NCBI GenBank assembly: GCA_902475785.1
Contig: CABSAN010000006.1
Span: 1-64,000, forward strand
DNA: 64,000 nucleotides
Source of the DNA: an uncultured Collinsella sp.
Lineage (GTDB): Bacteria; Actinomycetota; Coriobacteriia; Coriobacteriales; Coriobacteriaceae
Direction of reading: 5' to 3'
In this document: piece by piece, positions 42,877 through 51,457 of the stretch
Numbering within the stretch: the first letter of the stretch is position 1
How the letters are laid out: each line of letters begins with the position of its first letter
The notes under the pieces: generated by a model
Database searches by the model: none
Told to the model about the DNA's origin: nothing
The model's input: only the letters and a program-made list of their open reading frames with translations
Made by a program: the position numbers and the translations under genes

Positions 42877-44285
42877 GTGAGCACCCCCAACAAACCGACC
42901 GCACGCTTCGCGATACCCGTATTCTGACGCTGCGCATTTGGGGCGTCGTCGGCTGCATTGTCATCGCTGCCGTCATCTTTAACCTTATGGGCATCCTGGC
43001 GCCGGTTATCGAGTTTTTGGCAGTCGGCTCCATCATCGCCTTTGTGATGTCGCCGATCACCAACTGGCTCGAGCACCATGGTGTGAATCGCGGCATCGGT
43101 TCGCTCATCGCGCTTATTGTGGTCGTTGCCGTGCTCGTCGGCGTCGTTTGCATCTTGTCGCCGATTCTCTTTGGTCAGATCATGGAAGTCCTGAGCCGCC
43201 TGCCCGAGCAGCTTCGTGTTGCCGGTGGCGACCTCAATGAGATGATCTCGCATGCCAAGACGCTCAACAACACGCCGCTCAAGGAGTATCTGGACGATAA
43301 CCTTTCTTCGCTCGTTACGGTGGCGTCCAAGTATGTCTCACAGATTGCCGCCGAGCTTGGCCGTGGTGTATTCCCCCTCATCACCAATACCGCGTCGCAG
43401 CTGTTTGTTATCTTTCTTGGCTTAGTGCTTGCCTATTGGTTGGCCTGCGACTATCCCCGTATGCACCACGAGGTCTGCACCATCATTGGTCAGGAAAAGG
43501 AGACCTCGTACCGTTTTATGGTCGCGATTCTTTCGCGCTCGGTCGGCGGCTACATGCGTGGCATGGTCGTAACGTCGATCTGCGGTGGCATCCTCGCCTT
43601 TATCGGCTTTACGATCATCGGGCATCCGTATGCCGCACTCATGGCCATCTTTACCGGCATCATGCACTTGGTTCCGGTTGTTGGACCCTGGGTGAGCGCG
43701 GCGATCGCCACGGTGCTCGGCTTTATGTTCAGCCCGATGCTGGCGTTATGGACCTTGATCGTGACTATGGTGGCACAAAATGTCACCGACAACGTCATTT
43801 CGCCTAAGGTCATGCAGAGCTCGGTCCAGGTGCATCCCATCATGAGCCTGACGGCCCTCGTTATTGGTTCGGCACTCATGGGCCCCATCGGCATGGTCAT
43901 CGCCATTCCGCTGTGCGCGGCTCTGAAGGGTATCTTCGTGTATTACTTCGAGAACGAGACCGGCCGCCAGCTTGTGGCATACGATGGTGCCGTGTTTAAG
44001 GGCACGCCGTATCGCGATGCCGAGGGCAACCCGGTCGCCGCCTATGACGCGCTTGGAGACGATACGTTCATCTATGAGTCCGAGCTCATCGGCAACGAAA
44101 CCGCGCCCGAGGCCCAGGCTATGCCCAAGCCTGAGCTCGATAATCCCTGGATTAAGCTGTCGGGTCTTCAGCCCGACGCGACAGGCTTTTTCAAGAACCC
44201 CTTCGCCAAGGATGACGATTCCAATACGGACGACGACACCAAAACCGGCATCGACGGTTCCATGGACGATTCGGATTCCAAATAG
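42873..44285 (+). CDS. AI-2E family transporter (PerM-like)
   Basis: A 470-residue membrane protein with about seven or eight membrane segments. The family arrangement is visible: paired N-terminal segments (LAPVIEFLAVGSIIAFVMSP), a soluble middle (about residues 100-165), and the conserved C-terminal segment VVGPWVSAAIATVLGF with QNVTDNVISPKVMQSSVQVHP (quoted in parts). The last 100 residues are acidic and disordered. Substrates of the family vary (AI-2 export, Na+/H+ exchange), so none is assigned. It is translationally coupled to the sigma gene. Confidence 0.85.
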   Translation: MSEHPQQTDRTLRDTRILTLRIWGVVGCIVIAAVIFNLMGILAPVIEFLAVGSIIAFVMSPITNWLEHHGVNRGIGSLIALIVVVAVLVGVVCILSPILFGQIMEVLSRLPEQLRVAGGDLNEMISHAKTLNNTPLKEYLDDNLSSLVTVASKYVSQIAAELGRGVFPLITNTASQLFVIFLGLVLAYWLACDYPRMHHEVCTIIGQEKETSYRFMVAILSRSVGGYMRGMVVTSICGGILAFIGFTIIGHPYAALMAIFTGIMHLVPVVGPWVSAAIATVLGFMFSPMLALWTLIVTMVAQNVTDNVISPKVMQSSVQVHPIMSLTALVIGSALMGPIGMVIAIPLCAALKGIFVYYFENETGRQLVAYDGAVFKGTPYRDAEGNPVAAYDALGDDTFIYESELIGNETAPEAQAMPKPELDNPWIKLSGLQPDATGFFKNPFAKDDDSNTDDDTKTGIDGSMDDSDSK

Positions 44286-44291
44286 GCTCTG

Positions 44292-44531
44292 TTAGCGTTT
44301 CTTGATGTTGTAAAAGACAAGAAACACGAGCAAAGCGATTGATAAGGGGCCGGCTACATAGAAATAGAGAATGTCAATTGCGCGTAGAGGGCAATAAGCG
44401 TTGTCGCCGGACGTCACTGCATACAGTACGTAGCCAAATGCTGGTTGGTTTGCGTACCATTGGGAGAAGGCCAAGAGCGCTAAAAGTACTACTACCAGAA
44501 GTGCATTCAGGACAAATCGTTTACTTTTCAT
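44292..44531 (-). CDS. Small two-segment membrane protein, unknown
   Basis: 79 residues with hydrophobic segments at about 8-25 (LLVVVLLALLAFSQWY) and 55-74 (YFYVAGPLSIALLVFLVFY), and a short loop between with a single Cys. The start is supported by AAGGAG on the minus strand eight bases before the ATG. It is more A/T-rich than its neighbours and converges on the transporter gene with only six bases between stops. I do not recognise a family. Confidence 0.6.
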   Translation of the reverse strand: MKSKRFVLNALLVVVLLALLAFSQWYANQPAFGYVLYAVTSGDNAYCPLRAIDILYFYVAGPLSIALLVFLVFYNIKKR

Positions 44532-44623
44532 CGATCGCTCCTTCCGGGTGACTCTTATATGTAATTCTACAGCAGCCTTTTTTCAAAGGCTTGCTCGGTC
44601 CTAAATAACGTGCACTTTCGCTG

Positions 44624-44653
44624 GAGGGTCGCTGTTTGGCGGCCCTCTTTTTT
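44624..44653 (+). terminator. Terminator or attenuator before alaS
   Basis: GAGGGTCGC (44624-44632) pairs with GCGGCCCTC (44639-44647) with one wobble, followed by six T. It lies just before the proposed alaS promoter and may end the transporter transcript. Confidence 0.7.
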
Positions 44654-44679
44654 GCATGGGCGCGGCGGGATGGTAATAT
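44652..44679 (+). promoter_or_regulatory. Candidate alaS promoter
   Basis: TTGCAT (44652-44657), 16-base spacer and TAATAT (44674-44679), 47 bases upstream of the alaS start. The leader is too short for a T-box. Confidence 0.55.
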
Positions 44680-44725
44680 CGTTACGTTTGAACTGTTTCG
44701 ATGTGAAACCGAGGAGATTCCCTCT

Positions 44726-47383
44726 ATGAGTGCTGACTACCCGTCAATGACTACGGCCGAGATCCGCTCCAAGTTCCTCAACTTCTTTGAGGAGCGCGGT
44801 CTTAAGCTCTATCCTTCTTCGTCCCTTGTTCCCGACGATCCCTCGCTGCTGCTTGCCAACGCCGGCATGAACCAGTTTAAGGAGTACTACCAGGGCAAGA
44901 AGACCATGAAGGAGATCGGCGCGATCTCCTGCCAGAAGTGCGTCCGCACCAACGACATCGACTGCATCGGCGAGGACGGCCGTCACCTGTCCTTCTTTGA
45001 GATGCTCGGCGACTTCTCCTTTGGCGGCGTCTCTAAGCAGCAGGCCTGCGCTTGGGCCTTTGAGCTCATCACCAAGGAGTTCAAGCTGCCGCTCGACCGC
45101 CTGTACTTCACCGTCTTTACCGAGGACGACGAGACCCATGACGTGTGGCGCTCCCTGGGCGTTGCCGAGGACCACATCTCGCGCCTGGGCGAGGACGATA
45201 ACTTCTGGGCCGCCGGCCCCACCGGCCCCTGCGGTCCGTGCTCCGAGATCTATTTTGACATGGGCGAGGAGGTCGGTTGCGGCAGCCCCGACTGCAAGCC
45301 CGGCTGCGACTGCGACCGCTTCCTGGAGTTCTGGAACCTCGTCTTTACCCAGTACGACCGCCAGGAGGACGGCTCCATGCCGGAGCTGCCGCACCGCAAC
45401 CTCGATACGGGCATGGGCCTGGAGCGCATGGCTGCCATCATGCAGCATAAGACCGCCAATTACGACGGCGATCTGATGCAGCACCTCATCAAACTCGGTG
45501 AGGAGATTAGCGGTAAGACCTATGACGCCGATGACTACTCCGGCGCCAGCCGCTCGCTGCGCATCATCGCCGATCACTCCCGTGCCGTCGACTTTATGAT
45601 CTCTGACGGCATCCTCCCCGGTAATGAGGGCCGCGAGTACGTCCTTCGCCGCCTGCTCCGCCGCGCCGTGTTCCACGGTCGCCTGCTGGGCATCGAGGGC
45701 GCCTTCCTGACCAAGTTTATCGACGAAGTCAACGCTCAGATGGGCGAGGCCTATCCCGAGCTGCTCAAAAACGTCGCGCTCGTTAAGGGTATCGTCGCTT
45801 CCGAGGAGGAGCGTTTCTCCACGACGCTCGACAACGGCCGCGTTTACCTGGACGAGGCCTTGGCCGCGCTCGCCGACGGCGCCGTCCTTCCGGGCGACGT
45901 CGCGTTTAAGCTGCACGACACCTTTGGTTTCCCCATCGACCTGACCGTCGAGATCGCCGGCGCTGCTGGCCACGACGTCGACATGGACGGCTTCACCGCC
46001 TGCATGGAGGACCAGAAGGCACGCGCCCGCGCCAACGCCAAGGGCGACGCCTGGGGTAGCTTCAACGACGTGTGGGTCGAGCTTTCCGACAAGGTTGCCG
46101 CGACCGAATTCGACGGCTATGACAACGACGTCATTGAGGGCGCCAATGTTGTCGCCATCGTTCGCAACGGCGAGTCCGTCGAGTCCGTTGCCGCCGGCGA
46201 GGACGTTGAGGTCGTGCTCGACCGCACCCCGTTCTACGCCGAGATGGGCGGCCAGCAGGGCGATGCCGGTGAGCTGTCCGCCGAGGGCGTTTCGCTGACC
46301 GTTTCCGACACCAAGAACCACAACGGCCTGTATGCCCACGTCGCGCACGTTGCCGAGGGCACGCTGACCGTCGGCGCTACCGTGACCGCCGCGCTCGACG
46401 CCGAGCGCCGTGGTTTCCTGCGTCGCAACCACACCGCCACCCACCTGCTCGACGCTGCGCTTAAGCAGGTCCTGGGCGAGCATGTCTCCCAGGCCGGCTC
46501 GCTGGTGACGCCCGAGCACCTGCGCTTTGACTTCACGCACTTCGAGGCCCTGTCCTCCGAGCAGCTCAAGGCTGTCGAGGACCTGGTCAACCAGCAGATC
46601 TTCGCTTCCAAGCCGGTCGTGACCCGCGTCATGGGCATCGACGAGGCCAAGGCCGCCGGTGCTGTCGCCCTCTTTGGCGAGAAGTACGGCGACGTCGTCC
46701 GCGTCGTCTCCGTGGGCGCCGAGGACCAGCCGTTCTCCCGCGAGCTCTGCGGTGGTACGCATGCCGCCAACACCGCCGAGATCGGTCTGTTCAAGATCAT
46801 CTCCGAATCCTCCACGGGCTCGAATGTCCGCCGTATCGAGGCCGTGACCTCCAAGGGCGCTCTCGATTACATGGCCGACCGCCTGGCGCTCGTTGACGCC
46901 GCCGCCGCTGCGCTCAAGTGCCGCGTCGACGAGGTTCCTGCCCGCGTGGAGAACCTGCAGGCCGAGCTGCGCGAGACTTCCAACAAACTCAAGAAGGCGC
47001 TCACCGGTGGCTCCTCCGACGCCATATCTAGCGCCATCGACGGCGCTGTCGAGCTGAATGGCTACAAGCTCGTTGTCGCTGAGCTTCAGGGTCTCGAGGC
47101 CGCAGACCTGCGCAACGTTTGGGATACCGTGCACCAGAAGGTCGCCGGCCCCGTCGCCTGCGTCGTCGCCAGCGTGACCGAGAAGGGCACCCCGGCCCTG
47201 CTCGCCGCCGGCTCCGATGACGCCGTGAAGGCCGGTTTCCACGCCGGCAACGTGATCAAGCAGATCGCGGGCCTGGTCGATGGCCGCGGTGGCGGTCGTC
47301 CCAACATGGCCCAGGCCGGTGGCAAGAACGCTGCCGGTATCGCCGATGCCCTCGCGGCCGCCAAGACCGCGCTCGGCGTCTAA
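44726..47383 (+). CDS. alaS: Alanyl-tRNA synthetase
   Basis: Class II synthetase of 885 residues. The catalytic domain starts TTAEIRSKFLNFFEERG and has SSSLVPDDPSLLLANAGMN. The editing domain has the zinc motif RRNHTATHLLDAAL (HxxxH) and the later CGGTHAANTAEIG. The C-Ala domain ends with DGRGGGRPNMAQAGGKN. ATG at 44726 has GAGGAG nine bases upstream; an ATG at 44747 is less likely. The alaS-ruvX-mltG order is common in Gram-positive bacteria. Confidence 0.96.
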   Translation: MSADYPSMTTAEIRSKFLNFFEERGLKLYPSSSLVPDDPSLLLANAGMNQFKEYYQGKKTMKEIGAISCQKCVRTNDIDCIGEDGRHLSFFEMLGDFSFGGVSKQQACAWAFELITKEFKLPLDRLYFTVFTEDDETHDVWRSLGVAEDHISRLGEDDNFWAAGPTGPCGPCSEIYFDMGEEVGCGSPDCKPGCDCDRFLEFWNLVFTQYDRQEDGSMPELPHRNLDTGMGLERMAAIMQHKTANYDGDLMQHLIKLGEEISGKTYDADDYSGASRSLRIIADHSRAVDFMISDGILPGNEGREYVLRRLLRRAVFHGRLLGIEGAFLTKFIDEVNAQMGEAYPELLKNVALVKGIVASEEERFSTTLDNGRVYLDEALAALADGAVLPGDVAFKLHDTFGFPIDLTVEIAGAAGHDVDMDGFTACMEDQKARARANAKGDAWGSFNDVWVELSDKVAATEFDGYDNDVIEGANVVAIVRNGESVESVAAGEDVEVVLDRTPFYAEMGGQQGDAGELSAEGVSLTVSDTKNHNGLYAHVAHVAEGTLTVGATVTAALDAERRGFLRRNHTATHLLDAALKQVLGEHVSQAGSLVTPEHLRFDFTHFEALSSEQLKAVEDLVNQQIFASKPVVTRVMGIDEAKAAGAVALFGEKYGDVVRVVSVGAEDQPFSRELCGGTHAANTAEIGLFKIISESSTGSNVRRIEAVTSKGALDYMADRLALVDAAAAALKCRVDEVPARVENLQAELRETSNKLKKALTGGSSDAISSAIDGAVELNGYKLVVAELQGLEAADLRNVWDTVHQKVAGPVACVVASVTEKGTPALLAAGSDDAVKAGFHAGNVIKQIAGLVDGRGGGRPNMAQAGGKNAAGIADALAAAKTALGV

Positions 47384-47400
47384 GAACCTAGGCTGTCACT

Positions 47401-47829
47401 GTGGTCGCGCTCGCGCTGGACATAGGGGAGACCAGGATTGGCATTGCCGTCTCGAGCCGTGATGGCAAGATGGCGATGCCTGTCAAGGTGCTTCCTGCTG
47501 CCGAGGTCACTGGCATGGCAAAGACGTTTCGCTACCTGGTCGAGGACTATGAGCCCGATATCCTGGTAAGCGGACGTCCCTTGACCATGGCCGGTGAGCC
47601 CGGCCCCCAGGCCGAGCGCGTCGCCGCCGTGGCCCAAAAGATTGCCGACGAGCTCGAACTTCCGCTGGAGTTTGAGGACGAGCGTCTGTCCTCGCAGGAG
47701 GCCAAGCGAATCCTGCGAGAGCAGGGGCTTAACGAAAAGCAGATGAGGGGCAAGATTGACATGATCGCCGCCAGCCTGTTCTTGCAGACATGGCTCGATC
47801 GTAAAAACGAGGAGGTTCAGCATGTCTAG
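47401..47829 (+). CDS. ruvX: Putative pre-16S rRNA nuclease / Holliday junction resolvase-like YqgF
   Basis: A 142-residue RNase H-fold protein. The first acidic motif is ALDIGETRIGIAVSS at the N-terminus, with VSGRPLTMAGEPGPQAE near 57 and DERLSSQEAKRIL near 94; the last acidic motif is KIDMIAASLFLQTWL. In E. coli it matures the 16S rRNA 5' end; the resolvase role was proposed earlier. GTG start at 47401. It overlaps mltG by eight bases. Confidence 0.92.
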   Translation: MVALALDIGETRIGIAVSSRDGKMAMPVKVLPAAEVTGMAKTFRYLVEDYEPDILVSGRPLTMAGEPGPQAERVAAVAQKIADELELPLEFEDERLSSQEAKRILREQGLNEKQMRGKIDMIAASLFLQTWLDRKNEEVQHV

Positions 47830-49177
47830 CGCTCCCGATCCGCGCCAGCAGAGTCGTACACGGCAGCCCGCGCCGCGTCCTGCTCAGCCTGGTCAGCGCC
47901 CGGCACAGCCGACGCAGCGTTCGGCTCAGCCTACTCAGCGTGCTGCTCAACAGCCCGCCGCTCGTCCCGCGCGGCCCGCTGGCGGCGCTCGTTTTAAGCA
48001 ACAGGCTCCTGCCCAGCGCACGCAGGGGCAGGCCCCGCAATCACGCTCCCACGCACATCATGTTCATGGTTCGCATGGCGTTGCTCCGGCCACGCGCTCG
48101 AGCTATAACACGCACGCCCGCCGCGGCGCCCAAAAGAAAAGCTCCCCGGTGCCTATGATTATCGGCGGCGTCGCCGCCGTGCTTGCGCTTGTCGCGATCG
48201 TTTTCTTTGTCGTGCCGGCCGTCAAGGGCTTCTTTGGCGGTGAGGATGCGAAAGTCGCTGCTGGCCAGCAAGTTACTATCACGATTCCCGATGGTGCCTC
48301 GGGTGACACCATCGCTTCGATTCTCTCCGAGAACCATATCGTCGATAATCCCAAGGATTATTACGCTGCGGTCAAAAAGCTCAACGCCGACATGTCGCTC
48401 AAGCCGGGTAAGTATTCGTTCACCACGCTCATGGACGCGACCAAGGTCGTTCAGCAGCTCATGGAAGGCCCCAATGCGGGCTCCGATGCGCTGACTATCC
48501 CTGAGGGATTGACGGTTGACCAGGTCGCTGACCGCGTGGCCAAGGCATACGACGGCATCTCCAAGGAGGACTTCCTTAACCAGGCTAAGGCGAGCAATTA
48601 TGTGAAGGACTATAGCTTCCTTGAAGGCGCCGCGAACGATTCGCTCGAGGGCTTCCTGTTCCCCAAGACGTATTCGTTGGGTAAGGACCCGTCTGCCGAT
48701 GATGTGATTCGCGCCATGCTTGACCAGTTCAACACCGAGTATAAGTCGCTCGATTTCGCCAGCTGCGAGGCCAAGATCAAGGAGCGCTATGGCGTGGAGA
48801 TGTCCGATTACGACATCGTTAATCTTGCCTCGATCGTCGAGCGCGAGGGCCTCAACGCCGATCAGCGCGCGCATGTGGCATCGGTTTTCTATAACCGTCT
48901 GGCCGGCAAGCTCGATGGCCTGCGTTACCTCAATAGCGATGCGACCATGATGTATGTCACCGGCGGCGAGGTTACCGCCGACGACCTGCAGAGCGATAGC
49001 CCATATAACACCTATAAGCACGAGGGCCTGCCGCCCACGCCCATCTGCTCTCCGTCACTCGAGGCGCTCAAGGCTACCCTTGAGCCGACCGACTCCGATG
49101 ACCTGTATTTCTACATTACACAGGACGAGGAGTATTTCTCGAAGACCTACGAAGAGCACCAACAGTCTTGGAATTGA
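47822..49177 (+). CDS. mltG: Endolytic murein transglycosylase MltG
   Basis: Membrane lytic transglycosylase that ends nascent peptidoglycan strands. The cytosolic N-terminus (about 115 residues) is a low-complexity Gln/Pro/Ala/Arg region with repeats of AQPTQR. One membrane segment lies at about residues 118-140. The catalytic YceG domain has NLASIVEREG with the catalytic Glu, VASVFYNRL, LNSDATMMYVTG and SPYNTYKHEGLPPTPIC. Length is 451 residues. ATG at 47822. Confidence 0.93.
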   Translation: MSSAPDPRQQSRTRQPAPRPAQPGQRPAQPTQRSAQPTQRAAQQPAARPARPAGGARFKQQAPAQRTQGQAPQSRSHAHHVHGSHGVAPATRSSYNTHARRGAQKKSSPVPMIIGGVAAVLALVAIVFFVVPAVKGFFGGEDAKVAAGQQVTITIPDGASGDTIASILSENHIVDNPKDYYAAVKKLNADMSLKPGKYSFTTLMDATKVVQQLMEGPNAGSDALTIPEGLTVDQVADRVAKAYDGISKEDFLNQAKASNYVKDYSFLEGAANDSLEGFLFPKTYSLGKDPSADDVIRAMLDQFNTEYKSLDFASCEAKIKERYGVEMSDYDIVNLASIVEREGLNADQRAHVASVFYNRLAGKLDGLRYLNSDATMMYVTGGEVTADDLQSDSPYNTYKHEGLPPTPICSPSLEALKATLEPTDSDDLYFYITQDEEYFSKTYEEHQQSWN

Positions 49178-49179
49178 TC

Positions 49180-49677
49180 ATGAGGATTTTTAGCCCCAAA
49201 CGATATGTTGCCTCAGTCGACCGCATCGATCTCGATACCCTGTGGGCCGACGGCAAGCGCGCCATTCTACTCGACCGCGACAACACCTTGGTGCCGCGTG
49301 ATACCGAGCAGGTACCCGCTGCGGTTTCCGCTTGGCTCAAAGCCGCCCATGCTAAGGGCTTTAAGCTGTGCATGGTGTCCAATAACTGGCATCGCGACCA
49401 GGTTATGGCGTCGGCGCGCGAGTTGGGGCTCGAGGCCATCAGCCACGCCATGAAGCCGGCGCCCTTTGCCCTCAAAGCGGGTCTTAAGCGTCTGGGCGCC
49501 ACGACCAACGAGGCCGTGCTGATCGGCGATCAGCTTTACACGGACGTGTGGAGCGGTAACTTTGCCGGCGTTGACACTATTCTGGTCAAGCCGCAGGCAA
49601 CCCAGGACCTGTGGTACACGCAGATCTTCCGTATCTTTGAGCGCCGGGCCCTGCGCGACCTTCCCTGCGAGGAATAG
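49180..49677 (+). CDS. yqeG: YqeG family HAD IIIA-type phosphatase
   Basis: A 165-residue HAD phosphatase. Motif I is ILLDRDNTLVPRDTE near residue 28, motif II-like SNNWHRDQV near 68, and the last motif LIGDQLYTDVWSGN near 115. The family resembles phosphatidylglycerol-phosphate phosphatases but substrates in Gram-positive bacteria are unsettled. ATG at 49180 follows the mltG stop by two bases. In Bacillus yqeG also sits next to a shikimate pathway gene (aroD/aroE), as here next to aroK. Confidence 0.87.
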   Translation: MRIFSPKRYVASVDRIDLDTLWADGKRAILLDRDNTLVPRDTEQVPAAVSAWLKAAHAKGFKLCMVSNNWHRDQVMASARELGLEAISHAMKPAPFALKAGLKRLGATTNEAVLIGDQLYTDVWSGNFAGVDTILVKPQATQDLWYTQIFRIFERRALRDLPCEE

Positions 49678-49685
49678 GTTTCGCC

Positions 49686-50219
49686 ATGTCTCAGCACATC
49701 AAACACGGCTGCGACCATATCTTCTTTATCGGCTTTTTGGGTGCGGGCAAGTCGACGCTTGCGCGCAACGTGGGCACTATGTTCAAGCGTCGATTCATCG
49801 ATACCGATCGTTTGGTTGTGCGTCGATGCGGCAAGTCGGTGACCGAGATTTTTGAGACAGAGGGCGAGGATCGTTTTCGCGAGCTCGAGACCTCGGCACT
49901 CCGTTCGCTTCAAAGCGAGCGCAGCCTGCTGGTATCGTGCGGGGGTGGCATTGTCGAGACGCCGGTGAACATTGAGTTGATGCACGAGATGGGTACATGC
50001 GTGTACCTCGAAGGCGACTTTGAGGACTCGCTGCGCCAGATTCGCCGCTCCGATACCCGGCCTGATTTCCGCTCGCCCGAGCACGCCGCGCGCCTGTTTG
50101 AGCATCGCCGTCCGCTGTATCGCCAAGCCGCCGATATTACCCTTGATATTCGCAACAAGTCCTTCGAGGACGTTTCCTACCTTTGTGCCGAGAAGCTTTT
50201 GGAGCGTGGACTGCTATGA
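49686..50219 (+). CDS. aroK: Shikimate kinase
   Basis: Phosphorylates shikimate in aromatic amino acid synthesis. P-loop GFLGAGKSTLARNVG near residue 16, FIDTDRLV near 37 with the substrate Asp, FRELE with the substrate Arg near 61, SCGGGIVE near 83, and the lid segment SDTRPDF near 119. All expected residues are intact. Length 177 residues. The stop overlaps the aroB-like start (ATGA). Confidence 0.93.
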   Translation: MSQHIKHGCDHIFFIGFLGAGKSTLARNVGTMFKRRFIDTDRLVVRRCGKSVTEIFETEGEDRFRELETSALRSLQSERSLLVSCGGGIVETPVNIELMHEMGTCVYLEGDFEDSLRQIRRSDTRPDFRSPEHAARLFEHRRPLYRQAADITLDIRNKSFEDVSYLCAEKLLERGLL

Positions 50220-51325
50220 TTCGCCGTCAACTTATCAATTTCCAAAACCGCAGTGTCGATGTCCGCGTCGGATTGGGCGCGTTCGAGGAGCTGTCGCGCA
50301 TGTTTGCCTCGGCTGTGGGCAAGCCTAAGCGCGCGATGGTTGTTTGGAACGACGCCACATCCGAGCGTTTTGGCGAGGTCGTCGAGCATGCGCTGGTCGA
50401 CGCCGGTTTTGCCGTGTCGCTGCTCGCCCTCGAGGTTTCTCCTGCCGGCGCTACGCTGGCCGATGCCGATACCGTCTTTGGCGCCCTGTCGGTTAACGGT
50501 ATTACCTGCGACGATCTTGTTGTCGCTGTCGGTGACACGGCGACCTGTTCGGTCGTTTGCTGGTGTGCCAATCAGTGGTGCGGTCGCACCGAGTGCGCCT
50601 TGCTGCCGACGACGCTCGACGCCATGCTCACGGTTGCGACGACCATGAAGCCGCTCGTCGCCTCGTCGGCGAATGCGCTTCCCGCTATCGCGTTCCGTCC
50701 CGAGCCGGGCTTGGTCGTGTGTGACCTCGACCTTGTACGCGAGGCCCACCCCAAGGACCTCAGGCTCGGCTATGCGGTACTTGTTGGCACCATGCTTTCG
50801 AGCAGCAAGTCCCGCTGGAATCAGTTTACTGAGACCGTCCCCGAGATTCTCGCGGGCGAGGAGGTCGCGCTCGTCAATGCCATTCAGTGGTCTCAGACTG
50901 CCCGCAAGGACGTACTGATGGCCACGAACCCGAGCGCCCGCCATGCGCTCGATTTTGGCAAGACGGGGGAGCGTACCCTGCGCGCCTGCTTGGGCGATGC
51001 CGCTTCGCAGGTCCCTGCCTACCAGCTGTTGTCCGAGGGCATGCGCTTTGAGGCGCGCCTAGCACATGATGCCTGCGACTTCGATATCGATTACGTCTTT
51101 GAGGTCGATGACTGCCTGGAGGACTTTGGCATCGAGGAGCTTGCCTTCGATCTGGAGCCTGCCGCATATATCGAGGAGTTCCGCAGGCAGCAGTTTGTCC
51201 GCTCGAACCGCAGCATGTTGCCGCTGCCCGCGGCACTCGGCGCCATTCGTCTTACGAGCGTTGAGGACGAGGTTCTTGAGCGCCATGCTCACGCCTACTT
51301 GGCTTCTCGCAAAGAACTTCTCTGA
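50216..51325 (+). CDS. Degenerate 3-dehydroquinate synthase homologue (AroB-like)
   Basis: A 369-residue protein coupled to aroK. The order of segments follows AroB: LVVAVGDTATCS for the NAD-site GGGVIGD, LLPTTLDAML for VPTTLLSQVD, DLRLGYAVLVGTML for the zinc-ligand helix, and LDFGKTGERTLRA for LNFGHTFGHAIEA. However, the zinc Glu, both His of the GHTFGH motif (now Lys and Arg) and the His of the HGEAV motif are all absent. It is therefore unlikely to be an active dehydroquinate synthase. It has an intact frame and normal length, so it is maintained as a protein; it may have a new or regulatory role. Confidence 0.75.
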   Translation: MIRRQLINFQNRSVDVRVGLGAFEELSRMFASAVGKPKRAMVVWNDATSERFGEVVEHALVDAGFAVSLLALEVSPAGATLADADTVFGALSVNGITCDDLVVAVGDTATCSVVCWCANQWCGRTECALLPTTLDAMLTVATTMKPLVASSANALPAIAFRPEPGLVVCDLDLVREAHPKDLRLGYAVLVGTMLSSSKSRWNQFTETVPEILAGEEVALVNAIQWSQTARKDVLMATNPSARHALDFGKTGERTLRACLGDAASQVPAYQLLSEGMRFEARLAHDACDFDIDYVFEVDDCLEDFGIEELAFDLEPAAYIEEFRRQQFVRSNRSMLPLPAALGAIRLTSVEDEVLERHAHAYLASRKELL

Positions 51326-51457
51326 GATTTATTGACATCCATCGTCTTTCGTATCATGTTGAGGGGCGGGTTTCCAATCGGTTGCGGATCGCATGCGATT
51401 CCGTCGTTCGGTTGAAGCCCGTCCCGCACTTTTTGAGACAACAAGAAAGGAATCTGC

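Noticed and set aside
44532..44725. T-box or other riboswitch before alaS
   Set aside because: The leader after the candidate promoter is under 50 bases and lacks a TGG-type T-box; only a simple terminator hairpin and a promoter are visible.
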